DNA of 64,000 bases from Corallococcus caeni (GTDB lineage: Bacteria > Myxococcota > Myxococcia > Myxococcales > Myxococcaceae): NCBI RefSeq assembly GCF_036245865.1, contig NZ_BTTW01000010.1, positions 1 through 64,000 on the forward strand, in the 5' to 3' direction. The position numbers and the translations under genes were made by a program. Shown in pieces: positions 15,962 through 23,493 of the stretch (position 1 is the stretch's first letter; every line of letters starts with the position of its first letter). A model generated the notes under the pieces. The model saw only the letters and a list, made by a program, of their open reading frames with translations. It made no database searches and was not told where the DNA came from.

Positions 15962-16858
15962 TTAGACGCCGCCGCGCAGCTCTGTCTCGGGCGTGAGCAC
16001 GCCGTCCCCGGGTGTGAGCAGGAAGGTCAACTTCCCCTGGTGGAAGCCTCGCACCGGGCCGGGTGGCTCCGGGTAGCCCGGCGGCAGGCGCCAGTCCGGA
16101 GGCTGGAGCGGCGCGAGGGGAATGGGCTGGCCCTGGCGCAGGGCTCCCACGTCCTGATCCGTGAGGACGCGTGAGGACGTCCAGGGGAGCAGGTCGCGGC
16201 CGTGCAGCTCGATGCGCGGGCCGGGGCCGGGGTCCTTCCACGGGCCGATGGCCGTGCGCTTCAGCGCGGAGAGGTGCGCGCCGCAGCCGAGCGCCCTTCC
16301 CAGGTCCCTGGCCAGGGAACGGACGTAGTAGCCGCCCCGGCAGGTGAGCTCCAACACGCTGGTCCGGGGCAGGTCGTGCGAGAGCCAGCGCGCGGCGTGC
16401 AGGTACACGCGCGACGGGGGCAGGTCCACGGCCTCGCCCCGGTGGGCCTTGCGGTAGGCGGGCTCGCCTCCGAGCTTCTTCGCGCTGGTGGCGGGCGGGA
16501 CCTGCTCCGTCCAGCCGAGGAACGGTTTCAGCGCTTCGTCGAGGCGCTCGGGCGTGAGCGCGGTCGCGGCTCCCTGATGCACGGGGCGGCCGTGCAGGTC
16601 GCCGGTGTCCATCTCCGTGCCCCACTCCACGCGGGCCTCGTAGACCTTGGGCGCGGCGTGCAGGTGTTCGAAGAGGTGCGTGGCCGGGCCCACCAGCATC
16701 AACAGCAGGCCTTCCGCGAATGGATCCAACGTGCCGCCGTGGCACAGCGCCGTGCGGCGGCCGGGCCGCGTCGCCTGGGCTTCCTCCTGGAAGGCACGCA
16801 CGGTGGCGAAGCTCGTGGCGCCCACGGGCTTGTGCGTGAGGTAGAGGCCGGGCGTCAT
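15962..16858 (-). CDS. truB: tRNA pseudouridine(55) synthase
   Basis: A 298 aa enzyme that makes pseudouridine 55 in the T-loop of tRNAs. The catalytic Asp45 sits in GGTLDPFAEGLLLMLVG; downstream motifs KVYEARVEWG, KKLGGEPAYRKAHRG and RGGYYVRSLARDLG match the family. ATG 16858 overlaps the stop of the upstream ATPase gene by four bases, so translation is coupled. The stop codon is TAA only because the IS630 end supplies its last base; the uninterrupted sequence would give TAG at the same place, so the protein is unchanged. rpsO, pnp and infB, common neighbours elsewhere, are absent. Confidence 0.93.
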   Translation of the reverse strand: MTPGLYLTHKPVGATSFATVRAFQEEAQATRPGRRTALCHGGTLDPFAEGLLLMLVGPATHLFEHLHAAPKVYEARVEWGTEMDTGDLHGRPVHQGAATALTPERLDEALKPFLGWTEQVPPATSAKKLGGEPAYRKAHRGEAVDLPPSRVYLHAARWLSHDLPRTSVLELTCRGGYYVRSLARDLGRALGCGAHLSALKRTAIGPWKDPGPGPRIELHGRDLLPWTSSRVLTDQDVGALRQGQPIPLAPLQPPDWRLPPGYPEPPGPVRGFHQGKLTFLLTPGDGVLTPETELRGGV

Positions 16859-17958
16859 TCGCCGCTCCCGTCCCTCTTCACCGTCGTCGCGCCCTGCTGC
16901 TTCTCCAGGTGCACGGGCGCGTTGCCGGAGTGGTCCGAGATGACGCGCGCCAGGGGTTCGGCGTGTGTCGTCACCCAGACCTGGCTGTACTCCGACGCTC
17001 GCACGATGAGCCGGCCCAGGGGCTCCAGCAGGTCCGGGTGCAGGCTGGTCTCCGGTTCGTTCAGCGCGAGGAACGGCGGCGGCCTGGGACTGAGCAGCGC
17101 CGCCAGCAGGCACAGGTAGCGCAGCGTCCCGTCCGACAGCTCCGCCGCCGCCATGGGCCGGGACAGGCCGGGCATGTGCAGGAAGAGGCTGAAGCGGCCG
17201 TCCTCCGCTCGCACCTCCAGCTTGGCTCCGGGGAAGGCGTCGTCGATGCCCTGCTCCAGGGCGCGCTCGTCGCCAATCTCCCAGATCGTCTGGAGCGCCG
17301 CCGCGAGGTCGCGCCCGTCGGACGCGAGCACCGGCGTGCGCACGCCCACCTGCGGGTGCCGGGGCAGCGCGTCCGGATCCGTGCGGAAGTGGTGGTAGAA
17401 GCGCCACGCGCTCAACGTGCGTTGTACCTCCGACAGCCGGGGGAAGCGGTGCGGTTCGGAGAGCTGATCCATCACCGACTCCGCGCCCCACAGCTCCGTG
17501 GGGAACGTGATGCGCTTGCCGTCCGCGTCGCGGATGAAGGCCGTGCGGTCCTTGCGCTCCATCAACACCAGCCGCCGGCCTCCGGAGTGCGCCCAGAGGT
17601 GCTCCTCCTTCACCTCCGGATCCAGGGTGAACATCGTCGGCCGCGGCTCCCCGGGCGCACTGGGCACCACGCCGCATTGCAGCTCGTAGGTGAGGTCGTC
17701 CAGGTCCACCGTCACGCGCACGCGCGCCGGCTTCTTCGGGTCGCGCGGGCCGGCCCACAGCACGCTCGGGGTGCCGCCCTCTTCCGCCAGCGTGCGCGCG
17801 AGCCGCCCGTCCGCCGCCGCCGCGAGCAGGTACAGCGCGCGGTACAGGTTCGTCTTGCCGCTGCCGTTGGGCCCCACCACCACGGTCACCGGCCCCAGCT
17901 CCAGGTGGAGCTGACGCACGGAGCGGTAGCCTGCGATGTCCAGACGCGTGAGGGGCAT
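16855..17958 (-). CDS. AAA family ATPase (SMC/RecF-like, stand-alone)
   Basis: A 367 aa ABC-type ATPase without a coiled-coil arm. Walker A is GPNGSGKT (29-36), the signature is LSDGTLRYL, Walker B is LALNEPETSLHPD and the switch histidine is in VWVTTHAEPL. This layout fits the AAA_21 predicted ATPases related to RecF and to OLD-type ATPases, but no TOPRIM or nuclease domain is fused or adjacent. Function unknown; a role in DNA or stress response is a guess. It starts the truB operon (four base overlap) and is divergent from the LVIVD lipoprotein gene. Confidence 0.8.
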   Translation of the reverse strand: MPLTRLDIAGYRSVRQLHLELGPVTVVVGPNGSGKTNLYRALYLLAAAADGRLARTLAEEGGTPSVLWAGPRDPKKPARVRVTVDLDDLTYELQCGVVPSAPGEPRPTMFTLDPEVKEEHLWAHSGGRRLVLMERKDRTAFIRDADGKRITFPTELWGAESVMDQLSEPHRFPRLSEVQRTLSAWRFYHHFRTDPDALPRHPQVGVRTPVLASDGRDLAAALQTIWEIGDERALEQGIDDAFPGAKLEVRAEDGRFSLFLHMPGLSRPMAAAELSDGTLRYLCLLAALLSPRPPPFLALNEPETSLHPDLLEPLGRLIVRASEYSQVWVTTHAEPLARVISDHSGNAPVHLEKQQGATTVKRDGSGE

Positions 17959-18118
17959 GACGTGCGCTCAAGCCTACCCGGCCCGGTGTGCTCGCGGGCG
18001 TCCGGCGCGCAAGGGTGTTCTTCGCTCGCCGGAAGATGGTTGCTTGCTGGAGGGGACTTCCGTCACTCCCCGAGGGGGAGGCGTTGCTGGGGGGCGACTT
18101 CCGACGAGGACGTACTCC

Positions 18119-19804
18119 ATGGCTCCGCTCTCCCGCCGACTCCTGCTGCTCACCATCACCCTGGCCCTGACCGGCTGTTCTACCTCATCGTCCCCTCCCG
18201 CCGGGGACGCGGGCCCGCATGCTCCCGTGGACTCGGGTCCTTCGTCCGACCCGGATGCGGGTGAGCCGGATGCGGGTGCTCCGGATGCCGGCATGGACAC
18301 CGTTCCCTGGGACGGCGGCGCGGAGGCGCTCCCCGAGCGCACCGACCACGTGGACCTGGGGCCCTATTCGGACTGTGCCTTCAACCTCGCCGTCGGTGAC
18401 GCGGTCGCCGCGTGTGACGACGTGTCCCTCTTCAACCGCTCCACGTGCACGGCGGGCGCGTTCGATGACCTGGACACCACGGGCTTCTACTTCCTCGATG
18501 CCCGTCCCAACACCGGCTACGTCAACAACTTCTCCGGCTACATCCTCCGGCTTCCGCTCGATGGTGCACCGGGCACCCTCTCCGGCCGGGCGCTGACGCG
18601 ACAGGAGGTGGGCGCGGGTTCGTTCTTCACCGCGGCCACCCTCCCTGCCACGCGCTTCACGCCGGCCCGGAACCTGGTGTTCATGGGCTGCACCCGGCCC
18701 ACGCCCGACCGCATCAACGGCTGCTACGTCCAGTGCTCGCAGGGCAAGGTCGGCATCGTGGGCACCTTCACCGCGACGCGCCCGGGCATCCGGACGCGCG
18801 GAGAGTCCGAGTCCTCCGGACTCTCCCTCGTGTCCGAGTCCTCCGTCCCCATGGGCCTGCCGGTGGACGTCTACGTCACGAAGGGCCACGCGTACGTGGT
18901 GGCCGTCGGGACGGTCAGCAAGCCTGGCGGTTTGGCGGTGTTCGACGTGCGGGACCCCGCGCACCCGGTGCTCACGAAGACCGTGCAGTTGGCCGGGGAC
19001 ACGTACTGGAACGGCGTCTGGGCGAAGGACGACGCGCTCTACATCGCGAGCGCCAGCTCCGGCGTCATCGTCTACGACATCTCCAACCCCGCGGATCCGC
19101 AGTACGTGCGCGCCGTGCCCAACGAGCCGCTCGACGTGCACACCGTGCACGTGAAGGGCGACCGGCTCTACGCCATGGCCCCGTCTCCCGGCGACGCGGT
19201 GCTCATCCTCGACGTGTCCTCGCCGCTCGCGCCCGTGGAGCTCAACCGGGTGTCCTTGAGCATGGGCGGCAGCGGCCCCCATGACGCCTTCGTGTACGAG
19301 GACCGCCTCTACGTGAGCTACACGGAGTTGGGCTACCTGGCCTTCGACGCGACGGACTCGGAGCACGTCCTGCCCCTGGGCGGGTATTCCTTCGACGGCC
19401 AGTACGCCCACGCGAGCGCGGTGGGCACCTTCGCGGGCCGCACCGTGGCCTTCGAGGGCGGTGAGTCCCCCGGCTCGCACCTGCGCGTGCTGGACGTCAC
19501 CGACCCCGCGAACATGAAGCTCATTGGCGAGTACGGCCTGCGCCCGGAGATCTCCATCCACAACATGATCCTCCAGGGCACGAAGCTGTACGTCGCGTAC
19601 TACCAGGAGGGCGTGCGGGTGCTGGACGTGTCCCACCCGCCGAAGCCGCGCGAGGTCGCGTACTTCAACACGTACCGGGAGACGGACCCGGGACACGCGG
19701 GCGGCACGTTCGAGGGCGCCATCGGCATCCGCGTGCCGGGCGACGGGTTCATCTACACCGTGGACACGTCCCGGGGGCTACTCATCCTCTCCGAGCAGCC
19801 GTGA
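18119..19804 (+). CDS. LVIVD-repeat lipoprotein (first of a tandem pair)
   Basis: A 561 aa predicted lipoprotein: lipobox LALTGC near residue 20, then an Asp/Pro/Ala-rich linker (PDAGEPDAGAPDAG) and a C-terminal beta-propeller made of LVIVD repeats, e.g. GLAVFDVRDPAHPVL, GVIVYDISNPADPQYV, AVLILDVSSPLAPVEL, LRVLDVTDPANMKLI and GVRVLDVSHPPKPREV. Four cysteines before the propeller may form disulfides. Such propellers usually bind proteins or polysaccharide at the cell surface. ATG 18119 with GAGGA seven bases upstream. The next gene is a close paralogue. Confidence 0.82.
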   Translation: MAPLSRRLLLLTITLALTGCSTSSSPPAGDAGPHAPVDSGPSSDPDAGEPDAGAPDAGMDTVPWDGGAEALPERTDHVDLGPYSDCAFNLAVGDAVAACDDVSLFNRSTCTAGAFDDLDTTGFYFLDARPNTGYVNNFSGYILRLPLDGAPGTLSGRALTRQEVGAGSFFTAATLPATRFTPARNLVFMGCTRPTPDRINGCYVQCSQGKVGIVGTFTATRPGIRTRGESESSGLSLVSESSVPMGLPVDVYVTKGHAYVVAVGTVSKPGGLAVFDVRDPAHPVLTKTVQLAGDTYWNGVWAKDDALYIASASSGVIVYDISNPADPQYVRAVPNEPLDVHTVHVKGDRLYAMAPSPGDAVLILDVSSPLAPVELNRVSLSMGGSGPHDAFVYEDRLYVSYTELGYLAFDATDSEHVLPLGGYSFDGQYAHASAVGTFAGRTVAFEGGESPGSHLRVLDVTDPANMKLIGEYGLRPEISIHNMILQGTKLYVAYYQEGVRVLDVSHPPKPREVAYFNTYRETDPGHAGGTFEGAIGIRVPGDGFIYTVDTSRGLLILSEQP

Positions 19805-19871
19805 GCTAGACTCCCCGGGGCTTCGCGCGTCGGCCGTGGACCGCGAAGCCCCGAGCTGGAGCCAGCCATCC

Positions 19872-21443
19872 ATGACGTCTTCCCTTCGCCTCCTGGGCAC
19901 GGGCCTGTTCGCCTGCGCCCTGTCCCTGTCCGGCTGTAGCGACAACGACCCTCCCGTGCCGGACGCAGGCACGGTGGAGCCCCAGGACGCGGTCGAGCGC
20001 ACCGACTACGTGGACGTGGTCCCCACCGAGCCCTGCATGGACGCGAGCTACGCGGAGCCGCGTGCGAACTGCTCGGACTCGTCCAGCTTCCCCCTGGCGG
20101 GTTGTGACCTGGCGGCGGTGGGCGCGATGGAGCCCTCCGGCGTCTACCAGGCCATCTTCCGCTACAACGCCACCAGCGCGTTCGGCGCGGGCTTCCGCCT
20201 GGACACCGTCCCCAGCTTCCTGGGCCGTCCCCTGGTGCACCAGGAGCAGGGCCCGCAGGGGTTCTTCATCACCGGAGAGCTGACCACCTCCGCGAAGAAG
20301 GTGCAGCGGTACGCGCTCGCGGGCTGCCGCGTGCCGGAGCCCGGCCACCTCACCGGCTGCTTCGTGCGCTGCACCGACGGCGTGCCGGACTACTCCGGCA
20401 CCTTCCACGCCCAGCGGATGAACCTGGACCGGGAGAAGCCCACCGGCGCCAAGGCGATGCGCCTGGTCTCCGAGACGCCCGTCGCGGTGGGTGACTCCGT
20501 GGACATCTACGTCACCAAGGGCCACGCCTACGTGGTGTCCCTGCCCCGGGGCAAGGAGCCCGGCGGCCTGAGCGTCTTCAACGTGAGCGACCCGGCCCAC
20601 CCGGCCCTCGTCACCAGCGTGAGCCTGCCCAACGACAATTACTGGAACGGCGTCTGGGCCAAGGGCGACGCGCTCTACGTCGCCAGCGCCAACTCCGGCG
20701 TCATCGTCTACGACATCACCGACCCGGCGAAGCCTCAGTACGTGCGCGCGCTGCCCGGTGAAGCCCTCAACGTGCACACGGTGTTCGTGGACGGCGACCG
20801 GCTGTACGCCATGTCCCCGTCCCCCAACGGGGAGACGCTCCTGTTCAACGTGGCCTCGCCGCTGGAGCCCCAGCTGCTCAGCCGCATCTCCGTGCCGCGC
20901 GAGGCGGGGGTCAGCTACCCGCACGACGCGTTCGCCTATCAGGACCGGCTCTACATCAACCACACGAACACGGGCTACGTCGTCGTGGACGTGAAGCGCC
21001 CGGACGTGACGCCCGTGCTGGGCATCTATGCCTTTGACGGCCAGTACAGCCACGCGAACGCGGTGGGCACCCTCAACGGGCGCACCATCGCCTTCGAGGG
21101 CGGCGAGCGCTTCGGCGCGCACCTGCGCGTGCTGGACGTCACCGACCCGGCGAACATCCAGCTCATCGGGCAGGTGAAGAAGCGCCCGCAGACGTCCATC
21201 CACAACATGGTGCTGAACGGCACGAAGCTGTACGTGGCCTGGTACCACGAGGGCGTGCGCGTCTTCGACGTGGCGGACCCCAAGCAGCCGAAGGAGATCG
21301 CCGCCTTCGACTCGTTCCAGGAAGCGCACCCGCGCAGCACCAGCAGCCTCTACCAGGGGGCCATCGGCATCCGCGTGCCGGGCGACGGGTACGTTTACGC
21401 GGTGGACCTGTCGCGCGGCCTGCTGGTGCTGGCGGAGCCGTGA
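19872..21443 (+). CDS. LVIVD-repeat lipoprotein (second of a tandem pair)
   Basis: A 523 aa paralogue of the preceding gene, with lipobox LSLSGC, a shorter linker, the shared block RTDYVDVVPTEPCMD, and the same LVIVD propeller (GLSVFNVSDPAHPAL, GVIVYDITDPAKPQYV, LRVLDVTDPANIQLI, GVRVFDVADPKQPKEI). The conserved loops NYWNGVWAKGDALY and FDGQYSHANAVGT occur in both, pointing to an old tandem duplication with divergence of the N-termini. 67 bp separate the genes. It converges with the diguanylate cyclase gene. Confidence 0.82.
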   Translation: MTSSLRLLGTGLFACALSLSGCSDNDPPVPDAGTVEPQDAVERTDYVDVVPTEPCMDASYAEPRANCSDSSSFPLAGCDLAAVGAMEPSGVYQAIFRYNATSAFGAGFRLDTVPSFLGRPLVHQEQGPQGFFITGELTTSAKKVQRYALAGCRVPEPGHLTGCFVRCTDGVPDYSGTFHAQRMNLDREKPTGAKAMRLVSETPVAVGDSVDIYVTKGHAYVVSLPRGKEPGGLSVFNVSDPAHPALVTSVSLPNDNYWNGVWAKGDALYVASANSGVIVYDITDPAKPQYVRALPGEALNVHTVFVDGDRLYAMSPSPNGETLLFNVASPLEPQLLSRISVPREAGVSYPHDAFAYQDRLYINHTNTGYVVVDVKRPDVTPVLGIYAFDGQYSHANAVGTLNGRTIAFEGGERFGAHLRVLDVTDPANIQLIGQVKKRPQTSIHNMVLNGTKLYVAWYHEGVRVFDVADPKQPKEIAAFDSFQEAHPRSTSSLYQGAIGIRVPGDGYVYAVDLSRGLLVLAEP

Positions 21444-21453
21444 CGCGCCGGCG

Positions 21454-23493
21454 TCACTCCGTTTCGATGCGGTTGCGGCCGTTCTCCTTCGCCCGGTAGA
21501 GCCGGGCGTCGGCGACACGCAGCAGCTCGTCCAGGGTGGTGCCGTCCCGCGGCGCCACCGCGAGCCCCGCGCTGAAGGTGACGTGGAAGGGCTTGCCCGC
21601 GTCGCTCTCGAAGGACATCCCCGCCAGCTCCTCCGCCGTGCGGGAGAGGATCTCCTTCGCGCTCTCCAGCGACTCCCCCAGCAGCGCGACGACGAACTCC
21701 TCGCCGCCCCAGCGGGCGCGCAGGTCCTCGCGGCGGAAGCGCGCCCCCAGCAGCCGCCCCAGCCGCATCAGCACGCGGTCGCCCGCGAGGTGGCCGTGCT
21801 GGTCGTTCACCTTCTTGAAGTGGTCCACGTCCAGGAAGCACAGCGCCAGCGGCTTGTCGCTCCGGCGCGCCTCCGACAGCCGCGTGGCCACCGCCTCCAC
21901 GAAGGGCCGGCGCAGCATGAGGCCGGTGAGCGCGTCGCGCTCCGTGCGCTCGCGCGACAGCCGCGCCCGCTCCAGCCGGGCGTGCACGCGGGCGCGCAGC
22001 TCCTCCTTCAGCACGGGCTTGGCCAGGTAGTCATCCGCGCCGGCCTGGAACGCGGCCAGCCGGAACTCCAGCCCCACCTGCGCGGTGATGAGCAGGATGG
22101 GCAGCTCCTGCCACTCCGGCGTCAGGCGCAGGATGCGGCACAAATCAAAGCCGCTGGGCCCGGGCATCTGCACGTCCAGGAGCAGCAGGTCCGGGCGGTG
22201 CTGCGCGAGCGCGTCCAGCAGGCCGTAGGCGTTCTCCAGCCCCACCACCTCCACCGCGTCGCTCACCAGCGCCTGGGAGAGGGCGCGCACCGCCTCCGGG
22301 TCGTCGTCCACCACCATCACCTTCGCGCGCTCCTGCCTTCGCGCCGTCACCAGCCGCTCCGCCGCGATGGCGAAGTCCTGCTGGGTGAAGGGCCGGGGCA
22401 GGAACAGCGACGCGCCCGCGTGCGCCGCGTGCACGCGCTCCTGGAGACCCCCGCCCGAGCTGGTGAAGGCCAGCGGCAGGGACTGGTGCCCCTCCATCGC
22501 GCGCAGCGCGCTCGCGGTGGCCAGCCCCCGCGCGCTCATCTGCAGCAGCGCCCCGTCCACCCACTGCCGCTCCACCGCGGCGCAGGCCTCCTGGGGCGTC
22601 TGGGCCGTCACCACCCGCACGCCCTCCCGGTCGCCCATCTGCTTCGCGTCCGCGAGGAGGGCCGCGTCCTCGTCCACGACGAGCAGCGTGCCCATGGCGG
22701 CGACGACCTCTTCCTCCGGCTCCGGCTCCGGGGCGAGGACCGGCAGCGACACCCGGTCCTCCAGCGCGCGGAAGCCCGCGTCCACCCGGGCCCAGTCCAG
22801 CATTCCCCCGGTCTTCACCGGCCGGAGCACGTCCTCCAGCGCGCCCGCCGCGATGCTCACGTCGCGGAAGCCGTAGCTGCCCGCGGTGCCGTGCAGCTTG
22901 TGCACGACGCCGTAGGCCTCATCCATGGCGGCCGCGTCGCCGTGGCGCCCCTTGCCCAGCAGCGCCTGGAGCGTGGCCAGCCGCTCCGGCAGCTTCGCGC
23001 CGTACTCCGCGCTCAGGAGGGCCAGGCTCGCCGCGAAGTCGTCCACGGGCTCAGCGTCCTCCGCTTCGTCCATCGAGCCGAGGGCCTCCGGGGGCGGAGG
23101 CGGCGGCTGCGCCACCGCGAAGAGCTGCTCCAGCCACACCGCCAGCTCCTCCGGCCGGTAGGGCTTGTGCACCACGCGCGCCACGCCCAGTTGGCGCGTG
23201 AGCAGCTCATGGCTCTTCAGGTCCTTCCAGAAGGCGGACGCGAAGAGCACCGGCAGGTCCGGCTTCGTCTGGCGCAGCTCCCGGATGAAGTCCGCGCCCG
23301 TCATGCCCGGCAGGAGGCCGTCCACGATGGCGGCGTCCACCGGCCTGGACTGGAGCACCTCGCGCGCCTCCGCGGCGGTGCGGGCGGGCGTCACCTGGTA
23401 GCCCTTCTCCCGCAGGTAGGCGCAGACCAGCGCCTGCAGGTCGCGGTCGTCCTCCAGGAAGAGCAGCGTCTTGTCGTTGCGCGCGGTGCTCAT
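21454..23493 (-). CDS. Multi-receiver diguanylate cyclase with Hpt domain
   Basis: A 679 aa signalling protein: REC (about 1-125, LEDD and phospho-acceptor in IVDGLLPG), Hpt (about 150-235, VVHKLHGTAGSYGF), a degenerate REC (about 250-365, acceptor replaced in ALLQMSARG), an intact REC (about 370-495, LLLDVQMPG and LAKPV) and a C-terminal GGDEF domain (about 510-675). The GGDEF signature is GGEEF, expected to be active in making c-di-GMP, and RRED five residues upstream is a proper product-inhibition I-site. The start overlaps the histidine kinase stop by four bases, so the kinase probably feeds this protein directly. Confidence 0.88.
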   Translation of the reverse strand: MSTARNDKTLLFLEDDRDLQALVCAYLREKGYQVTPARTAAEAREVLQSRPVDAAIVDGLLPGMTGADFIRELRQTKPDLPVLFASAFWKDLKSHELLTRQLGVARVVHKPYRPEELAVWLEQLFAVAQPPPPPPEALGSMDEAEDAEPVDDFAASLALLSAEYGAKLPERLATLQALLGKGRHGDAAAMDEAYGVVHKLHGTAGSYGFRDVSIAAGALEDVLRPVKTGGMLDWARVDAGFRALEDRVSLPVLAPEPEPEEEVVAAMGTLLVVDEDAALLADAKQMGDREGVRVVTAQTPQEACAAVERQWVDGALLQMSARGLATASALRAMEGHQSLPLAFTSSGGGLQERVHAAHAGASLFLPRPFTQQDFAIAAERLVTARRQERAKVMVVDDDPEAVRALSQALVSDAVEVVGLENAYGLLDALAQHRPDLLLLDVQMPGPSGFDLCRILRLTPEWQELPILLITAQVGLEFRLAAFQAGADDYLAKPVLKEELRARVHARLERARLSRERTERDALTGLMLRRPFVEAVATRLSEARRSDKPLALCFLDVDHFKKVNDQHGHLAGDRVLMRLGRLLGARFRREDLRARWGGEEFVVALLGESLESAKEILSRTAEELAGMSFESDAGKPFHVTFSAGLAVAPRDGTTLDELLRVADARLYRAKENGRNRIETE

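Larger units (their letters stand above)
14855..15964 (-). mobile_element. IS630-family insertion sequence, complete
   Basis: A complete IS of about 1.1 kb. Terminal inverted repeats of 27 bp (14855-14881 and 15938-15964) agree except at three positions; the outer 15 bases (TAAACCGCCTCGGG) are identical. TA dinucleotides at both outer edges are the target duplication expected for IS630/Tc1-type elements. Two overlapping reading frames encode the transposase. Removing the element and one TA restores a sequence in which truB would end with TAG, 13 bp before the GNAT start. No obvious decay, so it may be recently active. Confidence 0.9.
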
